NCBI GenBank assembly: GCA_050260275.1
Contig: JBLNBX010000047.1
Coordinates: 1-58,962 of the forward strand
Length of the DNA: 58,962 nucleotides
Source: DATMXS01 sp050260275
GTDB taxonomy: Bacteria > Acidobacteriota > Terriglobia > Bryobacterales > Bryobacteraceae
Direction: 5' to 3'
A program made the position numbers and the translations under genes. Below are positions 16,885 to 25,135 of the stretch, piece by piece (the first letter of the stretch is position 1; each line of letters starts with the position of its first letter). The notes under the pieces are model-generated. The model saw nothing but the letters and a program-made list of their open reading frames with translations. It had not been told where the DNA came from and made no database searches.

Positions 16885-19435
16885 GGAGAGGGGTCCGGAC
16901 AACATCCTGGACCAGATCACTTCGGAGATTCGCAACGAGGCCGCCGATCCGGTTCAGGTGCGCAAGGCCGCGGACCGGGTTTGGACGCGCATCGAACAGG
17001 AAGCAGCAACCGCCCCTGCAGAGCCGGAAACCATCCGCACGTGTGGAGATTTCCAGGCGTTGATCCCCGCCTGGCGCGCAAAGCAACTCGCGCCCGCGCG
17101 GGCTTTGCTGCTCGAAGATCACCTGAATGAATGCCCGGCCTGCAGAAACGCCGCCGCGGGCCAAAGAGTTGTCACCATAACCGGCCGCCGTCCCGCTGCT
17201 GGTCCTTTGCGGCGCTGGGCCGTCGCCGCGGCGATCGTAGCGGCGGTCGGGCTCACCGGCTGGCTCGTGTCCGATATCGCCGTACCCGGCGGCACGGGCC
17301 CGCGGGCCACCGTCTATGCCATGGATGCGCCGCTCTACCGTGTCGCGGATGGCGGAACATTCGCCCTTACCAGTAACGACGGCATCGGCGAGGCGGAGCG
17401 GGTCCGCACGTCGCAGGATGGGGGCGCGGTGTTGCGCCTGCGGGACGGCTCGCTGGTCGAGATGGCCGCCCGCACGGAGCTGTCCATCTCGCAGCGCCGC
17501 CCGGGCGTCACGATCCACCTCGATCGCGGCGCAGTGATCGTTCAGGCCGCTAAACAGCGTAACGGGCGCCTGTACGTCGCCACCGACGACTGCACCGTTT
17601 CGGTGAAGGGCACCATCTTCGGGGTCAATCACGGAGTCAAGGGCTCCCGCGTGAGCGTAGTCGAGGGCGAGGTCCACGTCGAGCACGGGAACAACCTCGA
17701 CGTGCTGCACGCCGGCGATCAGGTCGCCACCAGCGACTCTGTCGGCCCCGTTCCGATCGAGGAGGAGTTTGCCTGGAGCCGCGATTTCGACAAGTACCTC
17801 GCGCTGATGAAGGAGTTCGGCGAGGTCCGCAAGAAGATCGAGGCACTCCCCGGCCAGCCGCTGCGCTACAGCTCGAAACTGATTGACCTGGTTCCCGCCA
17901 ATACCGAGTTCTATGCGGCCATTCCGAACATCGGAGAGACCGTTCACGAGGCCAACCGCGTTTTCCGCGAACAGATGGCCCAGAGCGAGGTGTTGCAGCA
18001 GTGGTGGGCCGATCGCGTGAAGTCCGGCGACCCCGCCGCCGACGCCGAACTCAACAAAATGTTCGAGCGCGTGCGCGTCTTCGCCGGGTACCTCGGGCCG
18101 GAGATCGTCGTCGCCATCTCGCCGAACGCGGCAGGCAAGCGCGAGGGGCCGCTGGTCCTGGCCGAGGTCTACGGCAGCGGCTTCCGTGAGTACCTGGCGG
18201 CCGAGGTCGCGAAGATCAACGCGGAGGCAAAACACGGCGGGCTGCGAATCGTCGGAGACCCGTTCCAGGCTGCGCCGGCGGCGGAGAACGAGTTGCTTGT
18301 ATACGCCGGCAACGGCGTAGTCGCGGTCGCAAAGGACCTGGCGGCGCTTCAGGCGGTCGCGCGGCCCGCGGTGGGCGCGTTCCGCGGAACGGCGTTCGGA
18401 AAACGCATTTCCGATGCGTACAACAACGGCGTGGGCTGGCTGTTCGCCATCGACACCGAAAGCCTGATCGGGCGCAGCCGCGAAAAGCCCGGCCTGGATG
18501 CAAGCGGCTTCGGCGCGCTGCGATTCGTCGTCGTGCAGCGCAAGGAGATCTCCGGCAAGGTGGACAACCGCGCGGAACTGAGCTTCGCCGACGCTCGCCA
18601 GGGAGTCGCTTCCTGGCTGGCTGCGCCCGCCGCGATTCGCGGGCTCGACTACGTTTCCCAGGACGCCACTTTTGTCGCCGGGTTTGTCGTGAAGGAGCCC
18701 TCACTCGCTGCCGGCGACATCATCAGGTTAGCCGGCCAGGGCAACGCGATTGCCGAGTTCGAGGCCAAAACGGGCGTCAGCGTCCAGAACGATCTGATGG
18801 CGCCGTTCGGCAGCGAGATCGTCTTGGCCGTGGACGGCCCGATGCTGCCCATTCCGAGCTGGAAACTGATCGTAGGCGTCCACGATCCCGCGCGCGTGGT
18901 TTCCACCATCGAGAGGCTCGTCGCCGCCGTCAACCGCGACCATCCGGGTGCGCAGATCGGGTTCGCGTCCGAAACGGCCGGTGGGCGGACCTACTGGATT
19001 ATCACGAATCCGAAGAAGCTGTTCGAGGCGCACTTCACCTTCGACGGCGGCTTTATGATCGCAGCGCCCAGCCGCGATCTCATAGAGCGGGCGCTGCAAT
19101 ACCAGGACACCGGCTACTCGCTGCCGAGGTCGCAGGCTTTCCGGGATCTGCTGCCGCGCGACGGCTACACCAACTTCTCCGGCATGACGTACTATGCCGT
19201 GGGCTCGGTGATCAGGCCCTTCGCACAGCAGACGCTCACTCCCGAGCAGCAGAAGGCGCTCGCGGCGGCAGCGGGCGACACGCCCACGCTCATCCTGTTC
19301 TACGGTGAGCGCGACCGCATCGAGATCGCCAGCCGCGGCACGTTCTTCGGGCTGCGGCCCGAACAGCTAATGGGGCTGCCGGGGTTCGGCACGCACCCGA
19401 ACAGAGGCGGAACGCAGAGATGGAGCAGACCGTAG
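16874..19435 (+). CDS. Zinc-finger anti-sigma/FecR fusion with a large C-terminal extracytoplasmic domain
   Basis: 853 aa. Cytoplasmic ZAS anti-sigma motif (Cys57, His83, Cys87, Cys90 in an H-x3-C-x2-C arrangement), one membrane helix (about 115-135) and a FecR domain (about 175-285, ending GDQVATSDS). About 550 residues follow with repeated alpha/beta elements; a few stretches recall DUF3352-like proteins, but I do not recognise the domain firmly. The design predicts that an envelope signal is read outside and relayed to the sigma factor bound inside. It overlaps the sigma gene by 11 bp and the first ABC ATPase gene by 16 bp. Typical FecR proteins are about 320 aa, so the extension is unusual. 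Confidence 0.85.
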   Translation: MSAEERGPDNILDQITSEIRNEAADPVQVRKAADRVWTRIEQEAATAPAEPETIRTCGDFQALIPAWRAKQLAPARALLLEDHLNECPACRNAAAGQRVVTITGRRPAAGPLRRWAVAAAIVAAVGLTGWLVSDIAVPGGTGPRATVYAMDAPLYRVADGGTFALTSNDGIGEAERVRTSQDGGAVLRLRDGSLVEMAARTELSISQRRPGVTIHLDRGAVIVQAAKQRNGRLYVATDDCTVSVKGTIFGVNHGVKGSRVSVVEGEVHVEHGNNLDVLHAGDQVATSDSVGPVPIEEEFAWSRDFDKYLALMKEFGEVRKKIEALPGQPLRYSSKLIDLVPANTEFYAAIPNIGETVHEANRVFREQMAQSEVLQQWWADRVKSGDPAADAELNKMFERVRVFAGYLGPEIVVAISPNAAGKREGPLVLAEVYGSGFREYLAAEVAKINAEAKHGGLRIVGDPFQAAPAAENELLVYAGNGVVAVAKDLAALQAVARPAVGAFRGTAFGKRISDAYNNGVGWLFAIDTESLIGRSREKPGLDASGFGALRFVVVQRKEISGKVDNRAELSFADARQGVASWLAAPAAIRGLDYVSQDATFVAGFVVKEPSLAAGDIIRLAGQGNAIAEFEAKTGVSVQNDLMAPFGSEIVLAVDGPMLPIPSWKLIVGVHDPARVVSTIERLVAAVNRDHPGAQIGFASETAGGRTYWIITNPKKLFEAHFTFDGGFMIAAPSRDLIERALQYQDTGYSLPRSQAFRDLLPRDGYTNFSGMTYYAVGSVIRPFAQQTLTPEQQKALAAAAGDTPTLILFYGERDRIEIASRGTFFGLRPEQLMGLPGFGTHPNRGGTQRWSRP

Positions 19436-20406
19436 TCCTGGAACAACCCGGGCGCGCCTCGCAGGCGGCGCAGCCTCCAGTGATCGAGCTTCGCGGATTG
19501 GAGGTCCGCTTCGGCGAGCGGACCATCCTCCATCGGCTCAATGGCTCGCTCTCGGGGCGGGCCATTGGGCTCCTGGGGCCGAACGGAGCGGGCAAGTCGA
19601 CGCTGATCAACACGCTCATGGGCTTCTATACTCCGTCTGCGGGCACGGCGCGCGTGCTGGGGCTCGACATCTGGCGCCACGCGCCCCGCGTGCGCGGCCA
19701 GATCGGGTACATGCCGGAGAACGAGGCGTTCATCGCCGGCATGAGCGCGGTCTCCTTTGTGGCCTACATGGCGGAACTTGCCGGGCTGCCCCGCGAGGCC
19801 GCGCTCGAGCGCGCGCACGAAGCGCTCTTCTACGTGGGGCTAGGCGAGGCGCGCTACCGCAAGCTGGAGGAGTACTCCTTAGGCATGCGGCAACTCGTGA
19901 AGCTGGCCCAAGCCATCGCGCACGGCCCCAAGCTGCTCCTCTTGGACGAACCGACCAACGGTCTCGACCCGCCCGCGCGCCAGCGCATGATCCGGCTCAT
20001 CCGCGACATTCGCGAGAAGGGCAATCTGCACCTGATCCTGTGCTCGCATCTGCTGCGCGACGTCGAAGAGACCTGCGAGGAGGTGCTGATCCTTAAGGCC
20101 GGCCACATCGTGCAGTACTGCAATCTGGAGGAGGAGCGGCGGGCCAACCTGAAGTTTCTGGAGCTCGAAATCGACGGCGATACCGCTGCCTTCGTGGAGG
20201 GCGCGCGAGCGCTTGGGTGCGAGTGCGCGATCTCCGGAGAGCGCCGGGTAAAGATGGTGCTCGGCAGCTCCACCGAGATCGGCGACCTTTACCGGATAGC
20301 TTCCGAGCGCGGCGTGTGCATCCGCCGGCTGAACCACAAGCGCGACAGCCTGGAGGATATCTTCCTCAAGGCCATGGAGAACGGCAATGGCATCCCGAAG
20401 GGCTGA
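19420..20406 (+). CDS. ABC-2 type exporter ATPase (first of two)
   Basis: 328 aa. Walker A GPNGAGKST (about 52-60), signature YSLGMRQ and Walker B LLLLDEPTNGLDP. The C-terminal extension (about 240-328) is of the DrrA/NatA kind that often contacts the membrane subunit. Its start lies inside the end of the FecR gene, so translation is probably coupled. It should pair with the permease that follows at 20526. The exported substrate cannot be told. Confidence 0.9.
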   Translation: MEQTVVLEQPGRASQAAQPPVIELRGLEVRFGERTILHRLNGSLSGRAIGLLGPNGAGKSTLINTLMGFYTPSAGTARVLGLDIWRHAPRVRGQIGYMPENEAFIAGMSAVSFVAYMAELAGLPREAALERAHEALFYVGLGEARYRKLEEYSLGMRQLVKLAQAIAHGPKLLLLDEPTNGLDPPARQRMIRLIRDIREKGNLHLILCSHLLRDVEETCEEVLILKAGHIVQYCNLEEERRANLKFLELEIDGDTAAFVEGARALGCECAISGERRVKMVLGSSTEIGDLYRIASERGVCIRRLNHKRDSLEDIFLKAMENGNGIPKG

Positions 20407-20410
20407 AGCG

Positions 20411-20539
20411 ATGAGTCTTACACCGCAGATCCGGCCGTCGCACCGCCTCTCCAGCGAGGCGGCCCCTCGGGCCGCTGCAGGGTGCGGCACCCTCATCCTC
20501 CCGGCTCAGATCACGGAGGCGCAGCATGGCCGTCTATAG
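20411..20539 (+). CDS. Possible small ORF in the gap between ATPase 1 and permease 1
   Basis: A 42-codon frame (ATG 20411, TAG 20537-20539) starts 5 nt after the ATPase stop and ends inside the permease gene. The spacer also contains short inverted repeats (GCCTCTCCAGCGAGGC and a GGCGGCCCCTCGGGCCGC block), so it may equally be a structured spacer that tunes expression. No homology is recognised. Confidence 0.2.
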   Translation: MSLTPQIRPSHRLSSEAAPRAAAGCGTLILPAQITEAQHGRL

Positions 20540-21383
20540 GCGCGGTTACGCGGGCTACGACGGGCCGCTCACACCCGAATGGTCCCGGTGGCTCATCATC
20601 GCCCGGTACGCGTACCAGAACGTTTTCGAGTCCCGGCTATTCATGACGTACTTTGTCATCTGCTTCATCTGGCCCGTTATCGCCGGCGTTCTGCTTTACC
20701 TGCCGCACAACGCCGCTATACGCGGGCTTGTTCCGCCGGACGCTTTCGCGCGCGAGATCGATGGCCTTTTCTGGCTTCGCTTCCTCACCACGCAATCCGT
20801 GTTCGCCTTCCTGCTCGTCGCGTTTATTGGCCCCGGTCTCGTTTCGGCCGACCTGGCCAACGGAGCGCTCCCGCTCTATTTCTGCCGGGCGTTTTCGAGG
20901 ACCGAATACGTCCTCGGCAAGATGGCCGTGCTCGCGATTCTGCTCTCCGCTATCACGTGGGTGCCGGGGCTGGCGCTGTTCTTCTTTAACGCCGCGCTCG
21001 AAGGCTGGGACTGGACTGCGAAATACTGGTACATCCCCTGGGGCATCTTCGCGGCATCGTGGCTATGGATACTGCTGCTGTGCCTGCTCGCGCTGGCCGT
21101 CTCGGCGTGCCTGCGCCGCCGCATCGTGGCCGGCGGCCTGATCCTCGGAGTGTTCTTCGTCGGCGCGGGCTTCGGAGCGGCCGTCAACCAGGCGCTGAAC
21201 ACCCACATCGGCGATGCGTTCAACATCGTGACTGTCTTCGCGCGCATCTGGAGCGTTCTGCTCGGCGCCCCGGCCCGCACGCAGCTCAGCGCAGAGGCCG
21301 CGTGCATGGCGCTGGCCGCTATGTACTGTTTCTGCCTGTACCTGCTGGACCGGAAGGTTCGCGCATACGAGGTGGTGAAATGA
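20526..21383 (+). CDS. ABC-2 type exporter permease (first of two)
   Basis: 285 aa with about six membrane helices (first near residues 38-60, last near 255-272). The N-terminal RRGYAGYDGPLTPEWSRW segment before helix 1 is a pattern seen in ABC-2 membrane proteins of Acidobacteriota. It ends in an ATGA overlap with the second ATPase gene. Inner membrane. Probable partner of the 19420 ATPase. Confidence 0.82.
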   Translation: MAVYRRGYAGYDGPLTPEWSRWLIIARYAYQNVFESRLFMTYFVICFIWPVIAGVLLYLPHNAAIRGLVPPDAFAREIDGLFWLRFLTTQSVFAFLLVAFIGPGLVSADLANGALPLYFCRAFSRTEYVLGKMAVLAILLSAITWVPGLALFFFNAALEGWDWTAKYWYIPWGIFAASWLWILLLCLLALAVSACLRRRIVAGGLILGVFFVGAGFGAAVNQALNTHIGDAFNIVTVFARIWSVLLGAPARTQLSAEAACMALAAMYCFCLYLLDRKVRAYEVVK

Positions 21384-22330
21384 GGCCCCCCGCGGACCGC
21401 ATCGTGTTCGAGGACGTCTCGAAGTTCTACGGCGAGGTGCTCGGCGTCAATCACGTCCGGCTCTCGATACCGCCGGGCATCACGACGCTCGTCGGCCCGA
21501 ACGGCTCCGGCAAGACCACGCTCATGAATCTCATGACGGGCCTTGTGCGCCCGACGCGCGGCGCCGTGTATGTCGCCGGCATCCGGCCCGACGAGCCCGA
21601 GCGCCTCTTCAGACTGCTCGGCTACTGCGCGCAGTTCGATTCGTTCCCGCGCGGGCTCACCGGCTACTCGTTCATCTACAGTCTGCTGCGCCTGCACGGG
21701 AAATCGCGCAAGGAGGCCGACACGCTCACCTGGAAGGCGCTGGAGCGCGTGGGGCTGACGGAAGCCGCGCACCGAAAAGTCGCCAGTTACAGCAAGGGCA
21801 TGCGCCAGCGCGTCAGGCTCGCTCAAGCGATCGCGCACGAGCCTGCGATACTCGTTCTCGACGAGCCGCTGAACGGCCTCGACCCCATGGCGCGAGCCGA
21901 GATGATTGCGCTGTTCCGCGCGCTCGCGCGCGAAGGCATGTTCGTCATCATCTCCAGCCACATCCTGCACGAGGTGGACCGCATCTCCGACCGGGTGGTG
22001 ATCCTCAGCGCCGGTTGCGTGGTCGCCGAAGGCCAGATTCACGAAGTGCGCGGCGAGATGCACCAGGACCACCCGCTGCAGATCCTCGTGCGTTGCAGCA
22101 ACCCCGGCGTCCTCGCTGCGCGCATATTTGAGCAGGACCACGTCGCCGAGGTGTGCATGCACCACGACCGCGGCGGGCTGCTCGTCAGCACGCGCGATCC
22201 CGATTGCTTCTATGCCCTGCTGAACCGCCTGGTCGTGGAAGGCAGTATCGCGATCGAGTCCGTCGCTCCAGCCGACGACGACGTGCACTCCGTGTATCAG
22301 TACCTGATCGGCGATGGAGGCAAAGCATGA
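21380..22330 (+). CDS. ABC-2 type exporter ATPase (second of two)
   Basis: 316 aa from the ATG at 21380, which overlaps the permease stop by 4 bp; upstream in-frame codons lie inside the permease gene and are rejected. Walker A GPNGSGKTT, signature YSKGMRQR, Walker B LVLDEPLNGLDP and an SSH H-loop. The protein is only distantly similar to the first ATPase, so the two pairs are not a recent tandem copy. It overlaps the next permease gene by 4 bp. Confidence 0.92.
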   Translation: MRPPADRIVFEDVSKFYGEVLGVNHVRLSIPPGITTLVGPNGSGKTTLMNLMTGLVRPTRGAVYVAGIRPDEPERLFRLLGYCAQFDSFPRGLTGYSFIYSLLRLHGKSRKEADTLTWKALERVGLTEAAHRKVASYSKGMRQRVRLAQAIAHEPAILVLDEPLNGLDPMARAEMIALFRALAREGMFVIISSHILHEVDRISDRVVILSAGCVVAEGQIHEVRGEMHQDHPLQILVRCSNPGVLAARIFEQDHVAEVCMHHDRGGLLVSTRDPDCFYALLNRLVVEGSIAIESVAPADDDVHSVYQYLIGDGGKA

Positions 22331-23151
22331 ACTGGAAGCTCTGGAGAACGCAGGTGGCGGCGATACTTGCGCTCGAACTTAAGCGCAGCCTGTTCTCGCG
22401 GCGCTCCATCGTCTTGTACCTGCTAGCGGCCATGCCGTTCAGCATTTTCGCGCTGCACGCCGCCGCCGTGGCGATCGGTTACACGGGCTGCCGCGGCGAC
22501 AAAGACCTGATGATTTTCGCCGGCGTATTCCAGTTGTTTACTTTGCGCCTGGTTGTCTTCTTCGGCTGCGTCGCCGTGTTCATGAACCTGTTCCGCGGCG
22601 AGGTGATGGAGAAGAGCATGCACTACCTGTTTCTGGCGCCAGTTCGCCGCGAGGTGCTCGTGGCCGGCAAGTACCTTGCGGGGCTGATCACGACCGCCGT
22701 TGTTTTCGGGCTGAGCACAGTGGCATCGTATGCCGTGACCGTGCGTCACCTTGAGGGGACGTCCACGAGGGCGCTGGCCGCGGAGGCATGGGGGCACATG
22801 GCCGCGTACGCCGGAGTGACCCTGCTTGCCTGTGCGGGGTATGGCGCGGTTTTTCTGATCCTCGGACTTCTGTTCAGGAATCCCGTGATCCCCACCGCCG
22901 CGGTGCTGCTCTGGGAAAGCTTCATTGTGTTCATGCCGGCGTTCCTGAAGAAGGCCAGCGTGATCTTCTATCTTGAGTCGCTGTGCCCGGTGCGCGTGCC
23001 CTTCGACGGCGCCGGTGCGATCTTCGCTATCTCGGCCGACCCCGCGCCCGTCTGGCTCGCCTTGCCTGGGCTTCTGGTGCTGACAGCGATCGTTATCTGG
23101 GCCGCCGCCGCGCGCATCCGCCGTATGGAGATCCGGTACGGGGCGGAGTGA
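22327..23151 (+). CDS. ABC-2 type exporter permease (second of two)
   Basis: 274 aa with about six membrane helices and a short cytoplasmic N-terminus. The start at 22327 is fixed by the ATGA overlap with the second ATPase. The FRGEVMEKSMHYLFLAPVRR segment after helix 2 is the usual cytoplasmic coupling loop of ABC-2 permeases. It ends the sigma/FecR/ABC unit; the next gene is convergent. Confidence 0.85.
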   Translation: MNWKLWRTQVAAILALELKRSLFSRRSIVLYLLAAMPFSIFALHAAAVAIGYTGCRGDKDLMIFAGVFQLFTLRLVVFFGCVAVFMNLFRGEVMEKSMHYLFLAPVRREVLVAGKYLAGLITTAVVFGLSTVASYAVTVRHLEGTSTRALAAEAWGHMAAYAGVTLLACAGYGAVFLILGLLFRNPVIPTAAVLLWESFIVFMPAFLKKASVIFYLESLCPVRVPFDGAGAIFAISADPAPVWLALPGLLVLTAIVIWAAAARIRRMEIRYGAE

Positions 23152-23191
23152 GCGCACGCGCCGCGGGGGCTGCCGGATGAGCGGCTAGTCG

Positions 23192-24481
23192 CTACTGCCC
23201 CGCCTCGTGCGCTCCAGCGCGTGCGAACGGGCTCACCAGGTTCCCGGTTTCGTCAAACGGCAGATCGAACGGCGCGCCGGCGATCTCGATGTCCGGGTTG
23301 CGCTCCAGCTCCGCCCGCAGGTTCTCGCTGCAAACCAGGCTGCCCAGTTCCATCGTGTTGCGAATCCAGGCGTAGGTGATTTCCTCGCCCTCGAACTTGC
23401 CCACGGTGGGCCAGATCCGCTCCAGGCACTCGCGATCCGTCGGGTAGTTCATCGGTATCCGGTTCGGCCCCGGCGTGGACGCCGTGAGCGAGTTCACGTT
23501 GGTGGCGTTCCAATCGATGTTCTCGAGCATCCGCGAGTTGATGATGTCGCCGAACCCGATGCCGACGGCGTTGCCGTAAGTGTTGTCGCTGAGCCCGCGG
23601 ATGAAGATTCGGTGGATGCGCGGCAGCCAGTCCCAGGGGTTGTAGTGGCAGTCTATGGAGCGGTTGATCACTTTCGTGTCCGCGCCCGAACCGCTGATGT
23701 TCTTCCCGATCTCGTCGAGGATCAGCACGTCCACCTCGGGCACCGGTATCTTGCCCATCCACGACTTCACGAGCGCCAGCAGCTCTTCCTCGCGGCGCTC
23801 CATCGTTTCAACTGGAACGGCCTCGATCTTCCCCGTGTTGTGGTAGGCGTCTTCGAGGATCGCCAGCCCTCCGATGATCTTCCCGGATCTCAACACCTGC
23901 CGGCCCACGCTGCGGATCACAGCCTCCAGACCCAACCGGTACGCATACGTGTGGTACTTCTGCGCACCCGCGAACTTGCCGAGCCCGATCGCCATCATCT
24001 TGAACAGCCCGCTCTCGATCGGCGCTTCGAAGTTCGTGTGCCACTTGACCCGCGAGACAAGCATCACGCCGCCACTCTCGTAGGCCGTGCGGTCCAGATA
24101 TGCGTCGATGCCCTCAGGCGTTTTCCCCAGGTGGACCACCTCGAGCTGGCTTATCACCGGGCAACCCATCTGGGCCTCGGTGACGCCGTAGTGCGCCAGG
24201 ACATCGGCCTGGCCGGCGGCAGTCGCCGCGCCGTGGCTCCCCATCGCGGGAAAGATGAACGGCCGCATGCCCTGGGATTTCCAGAAGTCCACAGCCGCGC
24301 GCACGATGATCGCCAGATTCGTAATTCCGCGGCTGCCGACGCCGATGGCGACGCTAGATCCGGGCGCGAGCTTCGCGGCAAAACCGGAGTCTTCGAGCTG
24401 CCTGCGAACCTCGCCCGGAATGTCCTTCAGGGAGCGGTCAGGGAAGCGCTGGCGCACGGACAGCATGCGTGGAAAGGGCAT
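23192..24481 (-). CDS. DUF2088/LarA-like protein
   Basis: 429 aa from the ATG at 24481, chosen because a TAGAAT hexamer lies 7 nt upstream and longer starts run into the preceding gene. The N-terminal region (IGVGSRGITNLA, then PAMGSHGAAT near residue 80) matches DUF2088, the family of nickel-dependent lactate racemase LarA. The classic LarA Lys-His nickel-pincer residues are not obvious, so racemase activity should not be assumed; LarA homologues act on several hydroxyacids and sugar acids. Cytoplasmic. Confidence 0.72.
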   Translation of the reverse strand: MPFPRMLSVRQRFPDRSLKDIPGEVRRQLEDSGFAAKLAPGSSVAIGVGSRGITNLAIIVRAAVDFWKSQGMRPFIFPAMGSHGAATAAGQADVLAHYGVTEAQMGCPVISQLEVVHLGKTPEGIDAYLDRTAYESGGVMLVSRVKWHTNFEAPIESGLFKMMAIGLGKFAGAQKYHTYAYRLGLEAVIRSVGRQVLRSGKIIGGLAILEDAYHNTGKIEAVPVETMERREEELLALVKSWMGKIPVPEVDVLILDEIGKNISGSGADTKVINRSIDCHYNPWDWLPRIHRIFIRGLSDNTYGNAVGIGFGDIINSRMLENIDWNATNVNSLTASTPGPNRIPMNYPTDRECLERIWPTVGKFEGEEITYAWIRNTMELGSLVCSENLRAELERNPDIEIAGAPFDLPFDETGNLVSPFARAGAHEAGQ

Positions 24482-24504
24482 ATGCCCGATTCTAGCGCGA
24501 AGCC

Positions 24505-25092
24505 TCAGGCGCTCCACTGCTGCTCTAGCAGCTTCGAGTATTCCGAGGAGGCGTAGAGCTCAAATTCGAACTCGCCCGCCTGCGGGCGCCGCGCGGCATA
24601 CAGCTCTGCCCGGCACGCGAACACGTGGTCGGCGAAGCGATAGTAATAGCGCAGGAACTCGCAGCCCAGGATCGCCTGGTCGGGCACCTCCCGGAACAGC
24701 GTGCGGACGCCCAGAGCGCGCCGGAAGATGTTCTGGTAATCGTTGACGCCCCATCCGGCCAGCTTGGCCTCCACGCCCGGCGGCGCGCACTCCACCAGGA
24801 GCGTGGCGAAGCTATCCTCGCCGAAGCCTTGGCCCCCCAGCTCCGGCGAGTTGGCTGTGAACTCCACGCACTGGCCTATCCAACGCTCCAGATCCTTGCC
24901 GAGGTAGAACAGCATGCGCAACTCGCAGTAGCGCGCTGCGAAAAAACGCCGCTCGAGTTCCTCGAACGTGCAGCCATCCCGCGGCAACGCGCCGTCCATC
25001 ATGAGGCCGGCGCGCGAACCCTCGGCGATGGTTCCGGCTGCTTTCTGGTCTGCGAATGGGTGGAGGATGAGCGGAGGCAGCTTTACTGGCAT
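24505..25092 (-). CDS. Conserved hypothetical protein
   Basis: 195 aa, unrecognised. It is a soluble protein with no signal peptide, many aromatic residues (FFAARYCELRMLFYLGKDLERW, FLRYYYRFADHVF spread over two helices) and four cysteines without a metal-binding spacing. It sits between an M28 peptidase gene (43 bp upstream) and the DUF2088 gene (23 bp downstream) on the same strand. Confidence 0.65.
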   Translation of the reverse strand: MPVKLPPLILHPFADQKAAGTIAEGSRAGLMMDGALPRDGCTFEELERRFFAARYCELRMLFYLGKDLERWIGQCVEFTANSPELGGQGFGEDSFATLLVECAPPGVEAKLAGWGVNDYQNIFRRALGVRTLFREVPDQAILGCEFLRYYYRFADHVFACRAELYAARRPQAGEFEFELYASSEYSKLLEQQWSA

Positions 25093-25135
25093 GGATGGAG
25101 CCTCCCAGCACCTATCGGCCCAACCGGTCGAATCT

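Noticed and set aside
16811..18235. 474-aa minus-strand frame over the FecR gene
   Set aside because: Antisense shadow; the plus strand has ZAS, membrane helix and FecR motifs and overlaps its partners properly.
20876..22288. 470-aa minus-strand frame over the ABC genes
   Set aside because: Antisense shadow of permease 1 and ATPase 2, with no recognisable domain.
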